Source of the DNA: Novipirellula artificiosorum
GTDB lineage: Bacteria; Planctomycetota; Planctomycetia; Pirellulales; Pirellulaceae
Direction of reading: 5' to 3'
Assembly (NCBI RefSeq): GCF_007860135.1
Contig: NZ_SJPV01000001.1
Span: 1,361,299-1,425,298 of the forward strand
DNA length: 64,000 nucleotides
Shown here: piece by piece, positions 19,801-28,816 of the stretch
How positions within the stretch are numbered: the first letter of the stretch is position 1
How the letters are laid out: each line of letters starts with the position of its first letter
The notes under the pieces: model-generated
Database searches by the model: none
What the model saw: only the letters and a program-made list of their open reading frames with translations
Told to the model about the DNA's origin: nothing
Translations under genes and position numbers: made by a program

Positions 19801-20051
19801 GAGAGGGGAGAGGGGAGTCAGAATCCATTAGCGCGACTTGTGTCGATCATTTTAGTCTCTCTGGATGGGGGACGCTAAACGGCACAACCTCCAAGCGGGA
19901 GAGTGAAATCCGAAATTTGTTTATAGAAGGTCCCAAGCGGTTCGATACAACGCCAGCGGGCGTAAAGGCACTCCTTCGAGGCAAAGGTGCTTTCGGAATC
20001 ATCCCTTTCGGTGCTAACGCCCCAACCGTGAAGTTGAATAGGGCCAGCACA

Positions 20052-20954
20052 CTAACTTGCCCGAGGGTGAGCCTTTTCATAAACCGACAACAGGTTTGCG
20101 GCGCTGACGTGAGTGTAGATTTGGGTTGTCGCCAAACTCTTGTGCCCCAGCAATTCTTGCACACTACGAATGTCGGCCCCGCGATCGAGCAAATGCGTCG
20201 CAAAACTGTGACGAAGCGTATGTGGGCTGGTGCGGGTATCAAGCCCCACCACTGCAATGTACTTGTCTAACATCCGGCCCACGCTGCGGGTCGTCAGGAT
20301 ACGACCGAAACGGTTGACAAACACCGGAGCATCGCGTCCGAGACTTTCCGCCTTCGGATCTCGAACGCGGCGTTTTGCATAGGCACGAATTGCCTTGATG
20401 GCGTACGATCCCAACGGGCTGATCCGTTCTTTGCGTCCCTTTCCGCGAACGCGAAGGATCTGTTCTTCGAAATCCATGTCACCGTCGCGAAGCGCAACCA
20501 ATTCGCTGACCCGCAGACCGGCCGAGTACATGGTTTCCAAAATCGCCCGATCTCGCAGCCCTGCGGTTTCACCCGCAGGCGGAGCCAACAACAATTGGCC
20601 GACCTCTTCGTTGTTGAGCACATGCGGCAGTTTCCGTTGACGCCTTGGGTTGCGCAACGGTTTGGCGGGATTACTTGTCGCGATCCCTTGTCGCATTGCG
20701 AATCGATAGAAGCTTCTTAGGGACGCCAGTTTTCGGGCGATCGTGGTGCGTGCATATCCGGCCGCTTGCAGTGCGGCCTGAAATGCGCGGAGATCTTGCG
20801 GCGTCAATACATGGGGCGCCGGCGTTTTACCACGCGTTGCATTCAACCATTCCACTAAACCAAAAAGATCTTCCCGGTACGCTTTGACCGTCAATTCGGA
20901 GGCGTTGCGCTCGGTCGCGAGGTATTGTAGAAATTGGGCGATTGAACGATGCAT
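20052..20954 (-). CDS. xerC: Tyrosine recombinase XerC
   Basis: 300 residues, the normal length for XerC/XerD. An N-terminal SAM-like core-binding domain (about 1-90) precedes the catalytic domain. All catalytic residues are visible: R148 (GLRVSEL), K172 (GKGRKER), H245 and R248 (HTLRHSFATHLL), H271 (LGHKSLATTQIYTHV) and the nucleophile Y280. It resolves chromosome dimers at dif together with a partner, acting at the septum in most bacteria. Assignment to XerC rather than XerD is by overall resemblance. There are no cargo genes, attachment-site repeats or tRNA next to it, so it is a housekeeping copy and not an element integrase. It lies 57 bp downstream of a small conserved-looking gene on the same strand. 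Confidence 0.9.
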   Translation of the reverse strand: MHRSIAQFLQYLATERNASELTVKAYREDLFGLVEWLNATRGKTPAPHVLTPQDLRAFQAALQAAGYARTTIARKLASLRSFYRFAMRQGIATSNPAKPLRNPRRQRKLPHVLNNEEVGQLLLAPPAGETAGLRDRAILETMYSAGLRVSELVALRDGDMDFEEQILRVRGKGRKERISPLGSYAIKAIRAYAKRRVRDPKAESLGRDAPVFVNRFGRILTTRSVGRMLDKYIAVVGLDTRTSPHTLRHSFATHLLDRGADIRSVQELLGHKSLATTQIYTHVSAANLLSVYEKAHPRAS

Positions 20955-21011
20955 GAACCGCAGCCATCGATGGGAAAACCGGAATGAGCCTTGGCGAACG
21001 GGCGCAGCAGA

Positions 21012-21257
21012 TCAATAGAAATCATCAATCGACAAACTATCAAACTCTTCGCTGGCGATCATGTCGTCATCCGTCGGCACAGCATCGCGGATCTTTCGGC
21101 TCAGCATCGCGGCGTCATACCATGAAAAATCGAGCTCCGGGTCGGCTGCAAAGCGAGCCAATTGGCGAAGCGTGCTGTCGCGGTTCTCGTCGTCAAACAA
21201 AAAGATAAACCGCTCTTCACCTTTTACGAGCGCAAGAACGTTGATTTCCTTATCCAT
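21012..21257 (-). CDS. Small acidic hypothetical protein
   Basis: 81 residues and not recognised. It starts with two strand-like segments (INVLALVKGEERFIFLFDD), then a helix (STLRQLARFAA), then a highly acidic C-terminus rich in Asp and Ser. The hydrophobic pattern and codon use resemble the neighbours, which supports a real gene. It sits 71 bp after the lipoprotein gene and 57 bp before xerC, all on the minus strand, so a common transcript is possible. No membrane segment or signal peptide. The function is unknown. Confidence 0.6.
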   Translation of the reverse strand: MDKEINVLALVKGEERFIFLFDDENRDSTLRQLARFAADPELDFSWYDAAMLSRKIRDAVPTDDDMIASEEFDSLSIDDFY

Positions 21258-21328
21258 GGATGCGACTATCCGTTTGCTGTCTTATCGATACTTGCCATTC
21301 AGCCGAGACCACCCGGCCTGCCCGGCTT

Positions 21329-22426
21329 TCAGTATCGGCTAAGGGGCCAGCGGAGGATGAGGTCGGTCTGCTCACTTCCCCCCCTGGATTCCAGCATTTC
21401 GGCAATGTGCAAGTGACAACAGAAACGAACGAAATCTTCGCTACGTTTCAAATAACCCTGCCATCCTCCCGGGCGTGCATCATCCCCCAACTCGACGTAG
21501 TCGGACAGCCGGTCGGTAAAGTAGGAATCGTCACCCCGATAGATCCGAGTGTGTGACAAAACCGGTTCGTGATTGACAAGCGGTACCGGTCGCACCGGTG
21601 AGGGAGGGTCGGGGATCAGATCGGTTGGGTCTGGCCAATCTTGAGGCAGGGGCGCTTCGGGCGCCGGATTGCCACCGAGTCCGAAAAACACTTCGGTGGA
21701 CGCAGGGTCGTCTGTACTAGCAAATGCGTCCCCCCCTTGTGACGAATAGGCTTCATCGGGGCTGCCCAAATCGAAGGAAGCGTCGGTTGAGGGGGAAACC
21801 GGCAATTCGGCTGAGACGCGGTGCAGTTCCCGCTGGGCGATCTCTTGCCCATCGTTGGATGCCAGGGGTGTTTGTGTGGCCAATTGGCTGCGCGCCAGTT
21901 CGAATTCGGCCTCGCGAGTGATCCTACGAGGGATCTGCTTCTCGTTTTCGGTACCCCACGGCAAACCGTAACCAGCGGGAATGGGATGGAAGCCTTCGTT
22001 CGCGGCGTACCAATGAACGGTCATCGCCATGCGTGGTGGATAGTAGGCTTGGTAATCCGTGACCGATCCAACAACCAGCGCCTCGACGCCCATCTGCTTG
22101 GCGAGTCGCTGAAAATCTTCTCCGGTGGTCGGCTCACCGTACGTGGCAGCGTATTGCATCCACTGAGCTTTGGTGACACCAATCGGCAGGACTTCAAATC
22201 CAGCAATCGATTGCAGTGCCGCGTAGTAGCCTTCGGCGACCATTTCGGTGTCGAGCGTCGGTTCGCTGCTCTGATTGAAGAATGGCAGCACGGCGACCCG
22301 TTTCATCTGCGGAAACGGGTTGTGAAGCGTCTCGCGATGACGCGTTTCGGGCACCAAGGAGCAGCCCGTCGCGAAAAGCGAAGTTGCGATCAGGAACAGC
22401 GGTGCAAATGATGGACGGAGTTTCAC
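21329..22426 (-). CDS. Predicted lipoprotein with LpoB/CsgG-like N-terminal region
   Basis: 365 residues from a GTG at 22426 with GAGG eight bases upstream. The frame is open further upstream, but those residues are arginine-rich and do not look like protein. A signal peptide ends in the lipobox LFATGC. Residues about 35-110 (MKRVAVLPFFNQSSEP, an amphipathic helix, then EALVVGSVTDYQAYYPPR) follow the beta-alpha-beta pattern of LpoB, CsgG and related outer-membrane lipoproteins. The middle is proline- and acid-rich and of low complexity. The last 70 residues (ILSHTRIYRG-like) have no clear match. Probably anchored in the outer or inner membrane facing the periplasm. The family assignment is tentative. 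Confidence 0.65.
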   Translation of the reverse strand: MKLRPSFAPLFLIATSLFATGCSLVPETRHRETLHNPFPQMKRVAVLPFFNQSSEPTLDTEMVAEGYYAALQSIAGFEVLPIGVTKAQWMQYAATYGEPTTGEDFQRLAKQMGVEALVVGSVTDYQAYYPPRMAMTVHWYAANEGFHPIPAGYGLPWGTENEKQIPRRITREAEFELARSQLATQTPLASNDGQEIAQRELHRVSAELPVSPSTDASFDLGSPDEAYSSQGGDAFASTDDPASTEVFFGLGGNPAPEAPLPQDWPDPTDLIPDPPSPVRPVPLVNHEPVLSHTRIYRGDDSYFTDRLSDYVELGDDARPGGWQGYLKRSEDFVRFCCHLHIAEMLESRGGSEQTDLILRWPLSRY

Positions 22427-22603
22427 GACATGCCTCGGCGCAGCGAACCGCGCAATGTCTCTCCACCCCCGCTGATAAGAATCGACGCTCTCCGACCGCA
22501 AGCTGAACAGAATCCGAGTATTTTTACAAAGAACGACGACTCGCTGCGGTCGTAGGGGCTGCTGACGGGGCACTCGTGTTCCGCCGCAGCTCAATTTTCG
22601 GGA

Positions 22604-22660
22604 AGGGCCGTTTCCTACCGGCCACACTCTCAGATGATTTGGCCGGTGGGAACCGGCCCT
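22604..22660. repeat. Palindrome with 21-bp arms
   Basis: Arms 22604-22624 and 22640-22660 (AGGGCCG.TTCC.ACCGGCCA against its reverse complement, about 19 of 21 positions) surround a 15-base loop. It lies between two minus-strand genes in the 274-bp spacer and has no T-run on either side. Confidence 0.7.
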
Positions 22661-22700
22661 ACTTCGAACGCCGACTCGCAATGCAAGCTGATTCGGAATA

Positions 22701-23075
22701 CTAGTTACGAATGTAAACAGGAATGTAAATCGTCCGATGGGATCGATAGCGGCTGCTTGTCATCGGGGTCGCGGTCCAGGTTGGCCGTAACGGCTCATAT
22801 CCCATCCATAGATTCCGCTCAAGGCGTGCGATGCGCTGTTGCGTTCGGTACATTGCCCGTGCTTGGAGCAGTTCTGCCGTTGTCCGCGCCGAGCTGTGCA
22901 GATCGGCTGAAGGACTTGGCTCCGCTGCCAGAGTCGGCGGGGCAATCGAGTCGAACAGGTTGGCTCGCTCCTCGGGCCCGATAGGTTGCGAATCCTGTGC
23001 AAAAGAACGCCCGACACAAGCAAGCGAGATGAAGGCGAATGCAATCGCGATCGCAAATGGAAAACGGACGTTCAT
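22701..23075 (-). CDS. Small exported hypothetical protein
   Basis: 124 residues and not recognised. It begins with a clear signal peptide (FPFAIAIAFAFISLACVG, predicted cleavage after SFA). The mature part has a helix-like stretch rich in Arg and Gln (ELLQARAMYRTQQRIARLERNLW), then a tail of aromatic and arginine residues (RYRSHRTIYIPVYIRN). That end pattern is seen in small planctomycete envelope proteins of unknown role. It is upstream of the lipoprotein gene on the same strand, 274 bp away across a palindrome. It is divergent from the small threonine-rich lipoprotein gene. Confidence 0.6.
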   Translation of the reverse strand: MNVRFPFAIAIAFAFISLACVGRSFAQDSQPIGPEERANLFDSIAPPTLAAEPSPSADLHSSARTTAELLQARAMYRTQQRIARLERNLWMGYEPLRPTWTATPMTSSRYRSHRTIYIPVYIRN

Positions 23076-23390
23076 AGTGGCTCACTAAAAAAACAGAGGG
23101 TGCGTCGGTAGGTCGCAGCCACAGGGGATGCTTGGTCAAAAGATCGGTGGAACGCGTCGAACCACATCACGGAACCGTCAAAAGCGCGACCACTTCCTTT
23201 GATTTCGGTGGCGAAACTGAGGATTATTTGGATCCTCCCCTTCAAATTTTGCGAAAACCGATTCCACTGTTAGAGTGAAGTCGCGGTCGAAAGTCATGCG
23301 GTTTCTGCCTAAAATGGTTAAGAGTGGACTTCCGCATCATCTGGTCCACGCTCATTTCTACACAACTCTCCGAAACAGAGGTTTTTGACT
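23076..23390. other. Divergent promoter region without genes
   Basis: 315 bp between two outward-facing genes for exported proteins. No reading frame, palindrome or strong -10/-35 pair stands out. The only clear signal is an AGAGG ribosome-binding site at 23377-23381. Confidence 0.4.
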
Positions 23391-23606
23391 GTGAAAAACA
23401 TGAAAACGGTTTTGACGACCCTCACGGCTGCTGGCATGCTCGTCGTAGCGGCTGGCTGTCAGCCACCAGCAAAGCCCGATGTCTCTACTGACATCACGGT
23501 TGAAGAAACCACCACCACCAGCGACTCGAACACGACGATGGCCGTCGAAACTCCGAGCAGCAACACGACCGCTGCTGCCGAAACCCCAGCCGGCGAAACC
23601 CCGTAG
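23391..23606 (+). CDS. Small threonine-rich lipoprotein
   Basis: 71 residues from the GTG at 23391 (AGAGG nine bases upstream); an ATG at 23400 is a near alternative. A short positive start (KNMK), a hydrophobic core (VLTTLTAAGMLVV) and a lipobox (VAAGC) mark a lipoprotein. The mature protein is only about 50 residues, almost entirely Thr, Glu, Ala, Ser and Pro, with no predicted fold. It has its own terminator 45 bp downstream. Lipoproteins of this type occur widely in planctomycetes without a known role. It may be a surface spacer or a secreted decoration. Confidence 0.65.
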   Translation: MKNMKTVLTTLTAAGMLVVAAGCQPPAKPDVSTDITVEETTTTSDSNTTMAVETPSSNTTAAAETPAGETP

Positions 23607-23650
23607 GCTTTTGGCCAAATCGTTGGAACCGGATCGGTTCGAGCTTCAGC

Positions 23651-23695
23651 AGCGTAGGCGTATCGGTGTTGCCGAAAGACGTCTACGCTTTTTTT
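23651..23695 (+). terminator. Terminator of the small lipoprotein gene, overlapping the end of lpxK
   Basis: AGCGTAGGCG and its partner CGTCTACGCT form a 10-bp stem with one mismatch, followed by seven T. The last 13 bases of the structure are the final codons of the convergent lpxK gene. Confidence 0.8.
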
Positions 23696-24741
23696 GTGGC
23701 GAACGGCTTCAATCGGCTCTCCCACGGCGCGGGATCCGACAGCAAACGCAACTCGATCAGCAGGGCGGCGACGGGGACGCCACCGAGATTGTCCGTGCAC
23801 AGTTTCACCAAATCCTTGTGCGTGCAAACGATCATCGACACCGCGTCGCCGAGGGAACGCGCCCACTGGCGAATCGCTTGGACCGTGTCGGGCGAGTAAG
23901 CGTCATGATCAGGCAGGGTTCTCGAATCGACAAGGTTGGCGCCGCAGCCGCGAAGCGTTTCGGCAAATGCGGCAGGGTTGCCGATGGCCGAAACGACGGC
24001 AATGTTGCGACCGCGGAGCGAGTCGATCGGCATTTCACGGTTGGGATACTCGAGCAACCTCGTCGGGGTGTGGCTCGAATGAACGATGGGAACCCGAGCG
24101 TTTGCCTGTTGGACTCGTTGCTCGATGCGCTGAATGGCTTGATCGCTGACCGAGTCACAGCGTGAGAGGATCACGATGTCCGCTCGACGGAGACTCACGA
24201 TCGGTTCGCGCAACAGTCCGCGCGGCAGCAGGTGCCCAAACCCAAACGGCTCGGTCGCATCGATGACAACGACGTCGAGATCGCGATGCAAACGCCGATG
24301 TTGGAACCCATCATCCATCAAGATCAGTTCCGTTTCCAATTCTTCGACCGCGATTCGGGCAGCCTCCACACGATCTGCATCTTGCACGTGGGGCACGTCG
24401 GGCAACCGCGCATGCAGTTCGAGTGCTTCGTCGTTCGCATCGTTTTCGCCGCGACCGTAACCACGGCTCACGATCGCGACGCGAATGCCTTGGGCGCGAA
24501 ACCATTTCGCCAAGAAGCACACCACAGGCGTTTTGCCAGTGCCGCCGGTCGTGAGATTCCCGACGCTGATCACTGGGACGCCACAACGATGAATTTCACT
24601 TCGCCCGGTATCGTAACTTCGGTTGCGTCTCGCGATGGCGATGCGGTACGGAACACTGCCGATCGACAACCCGGTTCGCATCAACGAGGCGAGCAATCCT
24701 TTTCGTTCTCCGCTCATGATCGCTCGAAAATCGATCGACAT
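23683..24741 (-). CDS. lpxK: Tetraacyldisaccharide 4'-kinase
   Basis: 352 residues. LpxK phosphorylates the 4' position of the lipid A disaccharide at the inner membrane, using ATP. The N-terminal helix (LLASLMRTGLSIGSVPYRIA) is the membrane-associating part. The P-loop reads VGNLTTGGTGKTPVV (K70), followed by the family's SRGYGR and the catalytic DDGFQHRRLHRDLDVVVID. The length fits. Its presence indicates that the cell makes lipid A. The last codons form one side of the neighbouring terminator. The helicase gene ends 2 bp before its start, so the two are almost certainly co-transcribed, although no functional link is known. Confidence 0.93.
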   Translation of the reverse strand: MSIDFRAIMSGERKGLLASLMRTGLSIGSVPYRIAIARRNRSYDTGRSEIHRCGVPVISVGNLTTGGTGKTPVVCFLAKWFRAQGIRVAIVSRGYGRGENDANDEALELHARLPDVPHVQDADRVEAARIAVEELETELILMDDGFQHRRLHRDLDVVVIDATEPFGFGHLLPRGLLREPIVSLRRADIVILSRCDSVSDQAIQRIEQRVQQANARVPIVHSSHTPTRLLEYPNREMPIDSLRGRNIAVVSAIGNPAAFAETLRGCGANLVDSRTLPDHDAYSPDTVQAIRQWARSLGDAVSMIVCTHKDLVKLCTDNLGGVPVAALLIELRLLSDPAPWESRLKPFATKKA

Positions 24742-24743
24742 TG

Positions 24744-27197
24744 CTAGGGGTTCCTTCGGCCGAGGCCTACCAAATCATCCACCGGCCCTTTCGGATCGGC
24801 CAGAATCTCGTCAGTGCTTTGCGGATCAATTTTACGACACGTTTCGGTCAGCAGATCCGCCAACTCATCGAGCGGATCTTCCCACGTTTCCACCGTCGAT
24901 TCGATGGGTGGCACATTGGCCATCTCGTCGAGCAGCAGGATCATCCGCAAGCAATGACGAAACAAGATCCCTTCTTCCTTCTGCAGCTTTCTGGCTGTCA
25001 CATACTTGTTGAAGTCGCCACCGAACTCCAACAGCTCACCGACAATCCAGACCGGCCGCACGTTCACGTTGTGCACGCGAGGAAACGCATCACGGAAGAG
25101 TCGGAGGATCTTTTCACCGATCGTCAGCGGCCACACCTTCGGTTCCTCAAACATCACGCGACCGAACCCACGATCGCGAATCTCTTCCTCCTCTTCATCG
25201 CTCTTGCCGCCAAGTTCTTCGGCCGTTGCGAGACCGAGCTTCAATAGTTGTGGATCGAGTCTTGTCGTGGCTAAGGTTCCCGCCGGCATGTCTTCATACG
25301 AGGGCATCCGCGTAAAGCGAGCCACCGTTCCGGGGACTTCCAAAACGCTTTCAAGTGCTGCAATCCGTTCGTTTGGATCGGCAATCGCCAATTGGTCCGC
25401 CAAGTAGACACCAAACAGCGGGTTGATGCTGCGGAGGTGAACAAGCCTTTCCAATCGCTCGGTGGGAAGCGCGTGATCGGGCCGATATTCGTCGACTTCG
25501 TAACCACGGCTTTCGATCAAGTTCGGGTCTTGATTCGCCTCGGCTTCCTTCTCTTTTTTCTTGGGATCCTCCTCTCGCATTTGGTCCAAAATCTCGCCGA
25601 ACAAGCCTTCCGTTTTCGGAACCCCCGTCGCATCCTCTTTCGGCTTCACCGGTTTTGGCTGGGCTGCACGCGGTTTTGGATCGAGTTCGATGTAGCCGGC
25701 GGTCCACAGCGTGATCAGCATCCGATTCAAATCTCGCTGTGCCTCTTCGATCCCTTTGGGCGGCAGCAAACGGCGATTGACCAGATCGCGTATCGGCTGG
25801 ACCGCCGAGTCTTGCCCGAGCAAGTAGGCCAATAATCGCCACGGCAACCGTCCCCGGCTCGACAAGTTCGCAGACGTCGCTTGTCGCAACTGCTCGAACT
25901 GACCTGCCGTCCAATAGGATTCGCCAGCCCGTCGCTTTGGCATTTTCTTTTTAAGCTGTTTTCTGGCCTTCAGCAGTCCCGGGTCTTTGGTGTCTTCGGG
26001 AATCTGATCAAACTTTTCACGCCACTTATTGATCTTTACGTCATCTTCATGAGCGAGCGAGAAGACGTACCCGCGATCATCAAATTGTGGACGTCCCGCT
26101 CGACCGAAAATCTGCTGGGCCGATGCCGGATCGACCAGCTTCATCTTGTCTCGCGGCCCTTTCAACAAACTCGGCAACACGACGCTACGTGCTGGCAAGT
26201 TGATTCCGGCCGCCAACGTTTCCGTGCAAACACAAAAGCTGAGCAGCTTCCGCTGGAACAATTCTTCCACCATCCGACGGTACCGAGGCAAGACACCCGC
26301 ATGATGGACACCGACACCACGCATCAAAATCGCCTTCAACTTCGGTCCAGCCCCCTCGCTCATGTCCGCTGCATTCAAATAGTCGGCCAATTCGGCTTGG
26401 CGATGTTTATCGATCAGCTTTTTGCCTTTCAGTAACTCGGCCGTGGTCCAGCACTGTGATCGGCTAAAGCAAAACAACAACGCTGGCGTACGGCGCGACG
26501 CTTCATCACCCGCTGCGATTTTTTCGGAAAAATCCGCCAAAATCTCATCCTCAATCCATTCATATTGCAGCGGTACTTTGCGCTCGGTTCCTACGACCAA
26601 TTGCAAGCGTCGGTTGTGGGCCCGGTACAACCACGATGTGAAATCCATCGCATTCCCCACCGTGGCGCTCAGCAACAACGTACGAATGTGGGCCGGCAGC
26701 ATGCCCAGGGTCAATTCCCAAACAATGCCGCGTTCGGGATCGTTGAAACAATGAAACTCGTCCATGACCACCGATGCGACTTCGGCAAAGTCGAACGATT
26801 CCGGATTCAAGAGTCGATTCAGTAGAATTTCGGCGACGACCACCAACACGGGCGCGTCCGGATTCACGCGGCGATTTCCCGTGACCAAGCCGACTTGATC
26901 CGCCGAAAATCCCCAGCGAACGGCCGATTGGCGAAGTTCGTCGAGTTTCTGGTCGGTCAGCGCGATCAGCGGCGTGGTGTAGTACATCCGCTTGCCGGTT
27001 CGAAGCGCCTCATAGACGGCCGCTTCGGCGATTAACGTCTTGCCGGTTCCGGTCGGCGCACACACCAGCACGCCTTGGTCGTTCGTAAAATACGCCAGCA
27101 GCGATTCTTCTTGGACCGGGTAGGGCTCGAACGGGATCTGCTCAAAATATTCCGAAGCGAGCACGTCGCGATCGGGAATGTCGTTAGTTTGCGTCAT
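24744..27197 (-). CDS. Ski2-like DEAD/DEAH-box helicase
   Basis: 817 residues from the ATG at 27197; an in-frame start at 27260 adds 21 residues that do not look like the family. Motifs: Walker A APTGTGKT (K53), TTPLIAL (Ia), DEFH (146-149, motif II), LLLSATVG (III), a VGVHHAGVLPRYRRMVEELF segment and QIFGRAGRPQF (VI). The HHAG and FGRAGR signatures are typical of the Ski2/Mtr4/Brr2 class of superfamily 2, which unwinds RNA (or DNA) in the 3'-to-5' direction. The C-terminal 400 residues contain a lysine-rich acidic linker (KKKEKEAEANQ) and a helical domain with no clear match. Probably cytosolic and involved in RNA turnover. It ends 2 bp before lpxK. Confidence 0.83.
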   Translation of the reverse strand: MTQTNDIPDRDVLASEYFEQIPFEPYPVQEESLLAYFTNDQGVLVCAPTGTGKTLIAEAAVYEALRTGKRMYYTTPLIALTDQKLDELRQSAVRWGFSADQVGLVTGNRRVNPDAPVLVVVAEILLNRLLNPESFDFAEVASVVMDEFHCFNDPERGIVWELTLGMLPAHIRTLLLSATVGNAMDFTSWLYRAHNRRLQLVVGTERKVPLQYEWIEDEILADFSEKIAAGDEASRRTPALLFCFSRSQCWTTAELLKGKKLIDKHRQAELADYLNAADMSEGAGPKLKAILMRGVGVHHAGVLPRYRRMVEELFQRKLLSFCVCTETLAAGINLPARSVVLPSLLKGPRDKMKLVDPASAQQIFGRAGRPQFDDRGYVFSLAHEDDVKINKWREKFDQIPEDTKDPGLLKARKQLKKKMPKRRAGESYWTAGQFEQLRQATSANLSSRGRLPWRLLAYLLGQDSAVQPIRDLVNRRLLPPKGIEEAQRDLNRMLITLWTAGYIELDPKPRAAQPKPVKPKEDATGVPKTEGLFGEILDQMREEDPKKKEKEAEANQDPNLIESRGYEVDEYRPDHALPTERLERLVHLRSINPLFGVYLADQLAIADPNERIAALESVLEVPGTVARFTRMPSYEDMPAGTLATTRLDPQLLKLGLATAEELGGKSDEEEEEIRDRGFGRVMFEEPKVWPLTIGEKILRLFRDAFPRVHNVNVRPVWIVGELLEFGGDFNKYVTARKLQKEEGILFRHCLRMILLLDEMANVPPIESTVETWEDPLDELADLLTETCRKIDPQSTDEILADPKGPVDDLVGLGRRNP

Positions 27198-27326
27198 AGT
27201 CGCTATGTTGTAACAACCGAGTGCCATTCGGTCGACTTGCGTTATCGGATGCAATGGCATCCTGAGCAGCGACTTCCGATCTTCCCGTTCCGAACGCTCG
27301 GCGCGCTCCGCTAGGATTGGTCAACC

Positions 27327-28673
27327 ATGAAAAACCTCCGCCAAGACGCACTTACCATCTTTAACGCTGGCGTGGCCGCGGTTCGCGGCCGGCAACTCGT
27401 GGACTCTCACGTGACCATCGAAGACGGATCGCTGATCGTTGCCGATCATGCCTTCTCCGCTGCCGATTATGACCGCGTCGTCGTTGTCGGCGCCGGGAAA
27501 GCAACTGCCGCCATGGCAGCGGGATTGGTCGCGACCCTCGGCGGTTGGTTGCCCGTTCACGGTTGGATCAACGTGCCCGCCGGTACCGAGATCGCCATGG
27601 ATGGTGTCCACGTCCATACGGCTCGTCCCGCCGGTGTCAACGAACCTCGCAGCGAAGGCGTCTACGGCACTGAGCAAATCTTGCGGATCGCAGAGCAAGC
27701 GGGGCCACGCGACCTCTGCATCGCGCTGATTTCTGGCGGTGGCAGCGCGCTGCTGCCCGCACCGCGAAAAGGAATGACCCTCGAAGACAAGATCACCGTC
27801 ATCCGTTTTCTCAGCGGATCCGGCGCCGACATTACCGAACTGAACACCGTTCGCAAACACCTCAGTGAAGTCAAAGGGGGGGGACTGCTCCGCGCATGTC
27901 GAGCCGGTCACTTGCTCACGCTCGTGTTGTCCGACGTGCTCGGTGACCCCGTCGACTTGATTGCGTCGGGGCCGACCGTGGAAGATCGATCCAAACAGCA
28001 CGAAGCACTCGAGATTGTTCAACGCTTTGATCCTGACAAGACGTTGCCATCAAGCGTCTACTCGCTACTGCAGAGCCAACCGCCGGCACGACCTGCTGTG
28101 ACGACGCAGACCACCGTGATCGTGTTGGGTAACAACGCATTGGCCGTCGATGAAGCTGGCATTTGCGCCGAACGACTCGGATTCAATCACGTGATGCACT
28201 CGGCAAGTCGGGCCGAAGGCTCGGCGGAAGAGGTCGGACGTCATCACGCCGAAATGATCGTCAACATGTTACGAGACCACACGGGCCATCGATCGAATTG
28301 TTTGATCACCGGGGGGGAACCGGTCGTGACCCTGGCCCCGGAAAACATCCGGGGCCTCGGTGGACGCAATCAGCAGTTGGTCTTAGCGGCTTATCAGCAT
28401 CTACGCGATGGTGATCTGACCGATGCCGAGTGGAGTCGCTTCGCATTTCTCTCCGCAGGAACCGACGGCGAAGACGGCCCGACCGACGCCGCCGGCGCGA
28501 TTCTTGACGGAGCGGTTCACCAAGCTGCGATCGCACGATCCCTCGACCTCGCCGACCAGCTCCGTCGCAACGATGCGTATCGTTTTTTTGAGAAGTGTGG
28601 TGGCTTGATTCGAACCGGCCCCACCGGAACGAACGTCTGCGACCTTCGCGTCGCGGTCGTCGCCTCAGGCTAA
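27327..28673 (+). CDS. Glycerate 2-kinase, type-2 (MOFRL family)
   Basis: 448 residues, DUF4147 plus MOFRL architecture. It phosphorylates D-glycerate, giving 2-phosphoglycerate in most characterised members. Older annotations call the family hydroxypyruvate reductase. Visible are VVVVGAGKATAAMA (about 49-62), the ISGGGSALLPAP loop (about 144), VLSDVLGDPVDLIASGPT, ITGGEPVV and the C-terminal MOFRL block with GLGGRNQQLVLA and SAGTDGEDGPTDAAGA. The length is normal. It is divergent from the helicase gene with 129 bp between them. No glyoxylate or tartrate genes are adjacent, so the pathway is not fixed by context. Confidence 0.87.
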   Translation: MKNLRQDALTIFNAGVAAVRGRQLVDSHVTIEDGSLIVADHAFSAADYDRVVVVGAGKATAAMAAGLVATLGGWLPVHGWINVPAGTEIAMDGVHVHTARPAGVNEPRSEGVYGTEQILRIAEQAGPRDLCIALISGGGSALLPAPRKGMTLEDKITVIRFLSGSGADITELNTVRKHLSEVKGGGLLRACRAGHLLTLVLSDVLGDPVDLIASGPTVEDRSKQHEALEIVQRFDPDKTLPSSVYSLLQSQPPARPAVTTQTTVIVLGNNALAVDEAGICAERLGFNHVMHSASRAEGSAEEVGRHHAEMIVNMLRDHTGHRSNCLITGGEPVVTLAPENIRGLGGRNQQLVLAAYQHLRDGDLTDAEWSRFAFLSAGTDGEDGPTDAAGAILDGAVHQAAIARSLDLADQLRRNDAYRFFEKCGGLIRTGPTGTNVCDLRVAVVASG

Positions 28674-28816
28674 CGCCTGTCGCCAACGGTCGGTTCCACC
28701 GGATCCTTCCTGCTTGGGAGCATAAAATCTGACTATTTTGTGTTGCGCGATGCCTCGCTTCGCATCTTTCTTATCTGAAGCGTTATTTTCCCACCCAAAC
28801 GCCCCGAGGCAAAAGC

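Noticed and set aside
19847-20257. Minus-strand frame of 136 residues at the xerC end
   Set aside because: Out of frame with xerC and composed of repeat sequence; no family resemblance.
20052-20954. XerC as integrase of a mobile element or integron
   Set aside because: No attachment-site repeats, cassette genes, transposase or tRNA around it; the length and motifs are of the housekeeping recombinase.
23479-24165. A 228-residue plus-strand frame across the small lipoprotein and lpxK
   Set aside because: It is antisense to a solid lpxK and passes through the terminator hairpin; composition is not protein-like.
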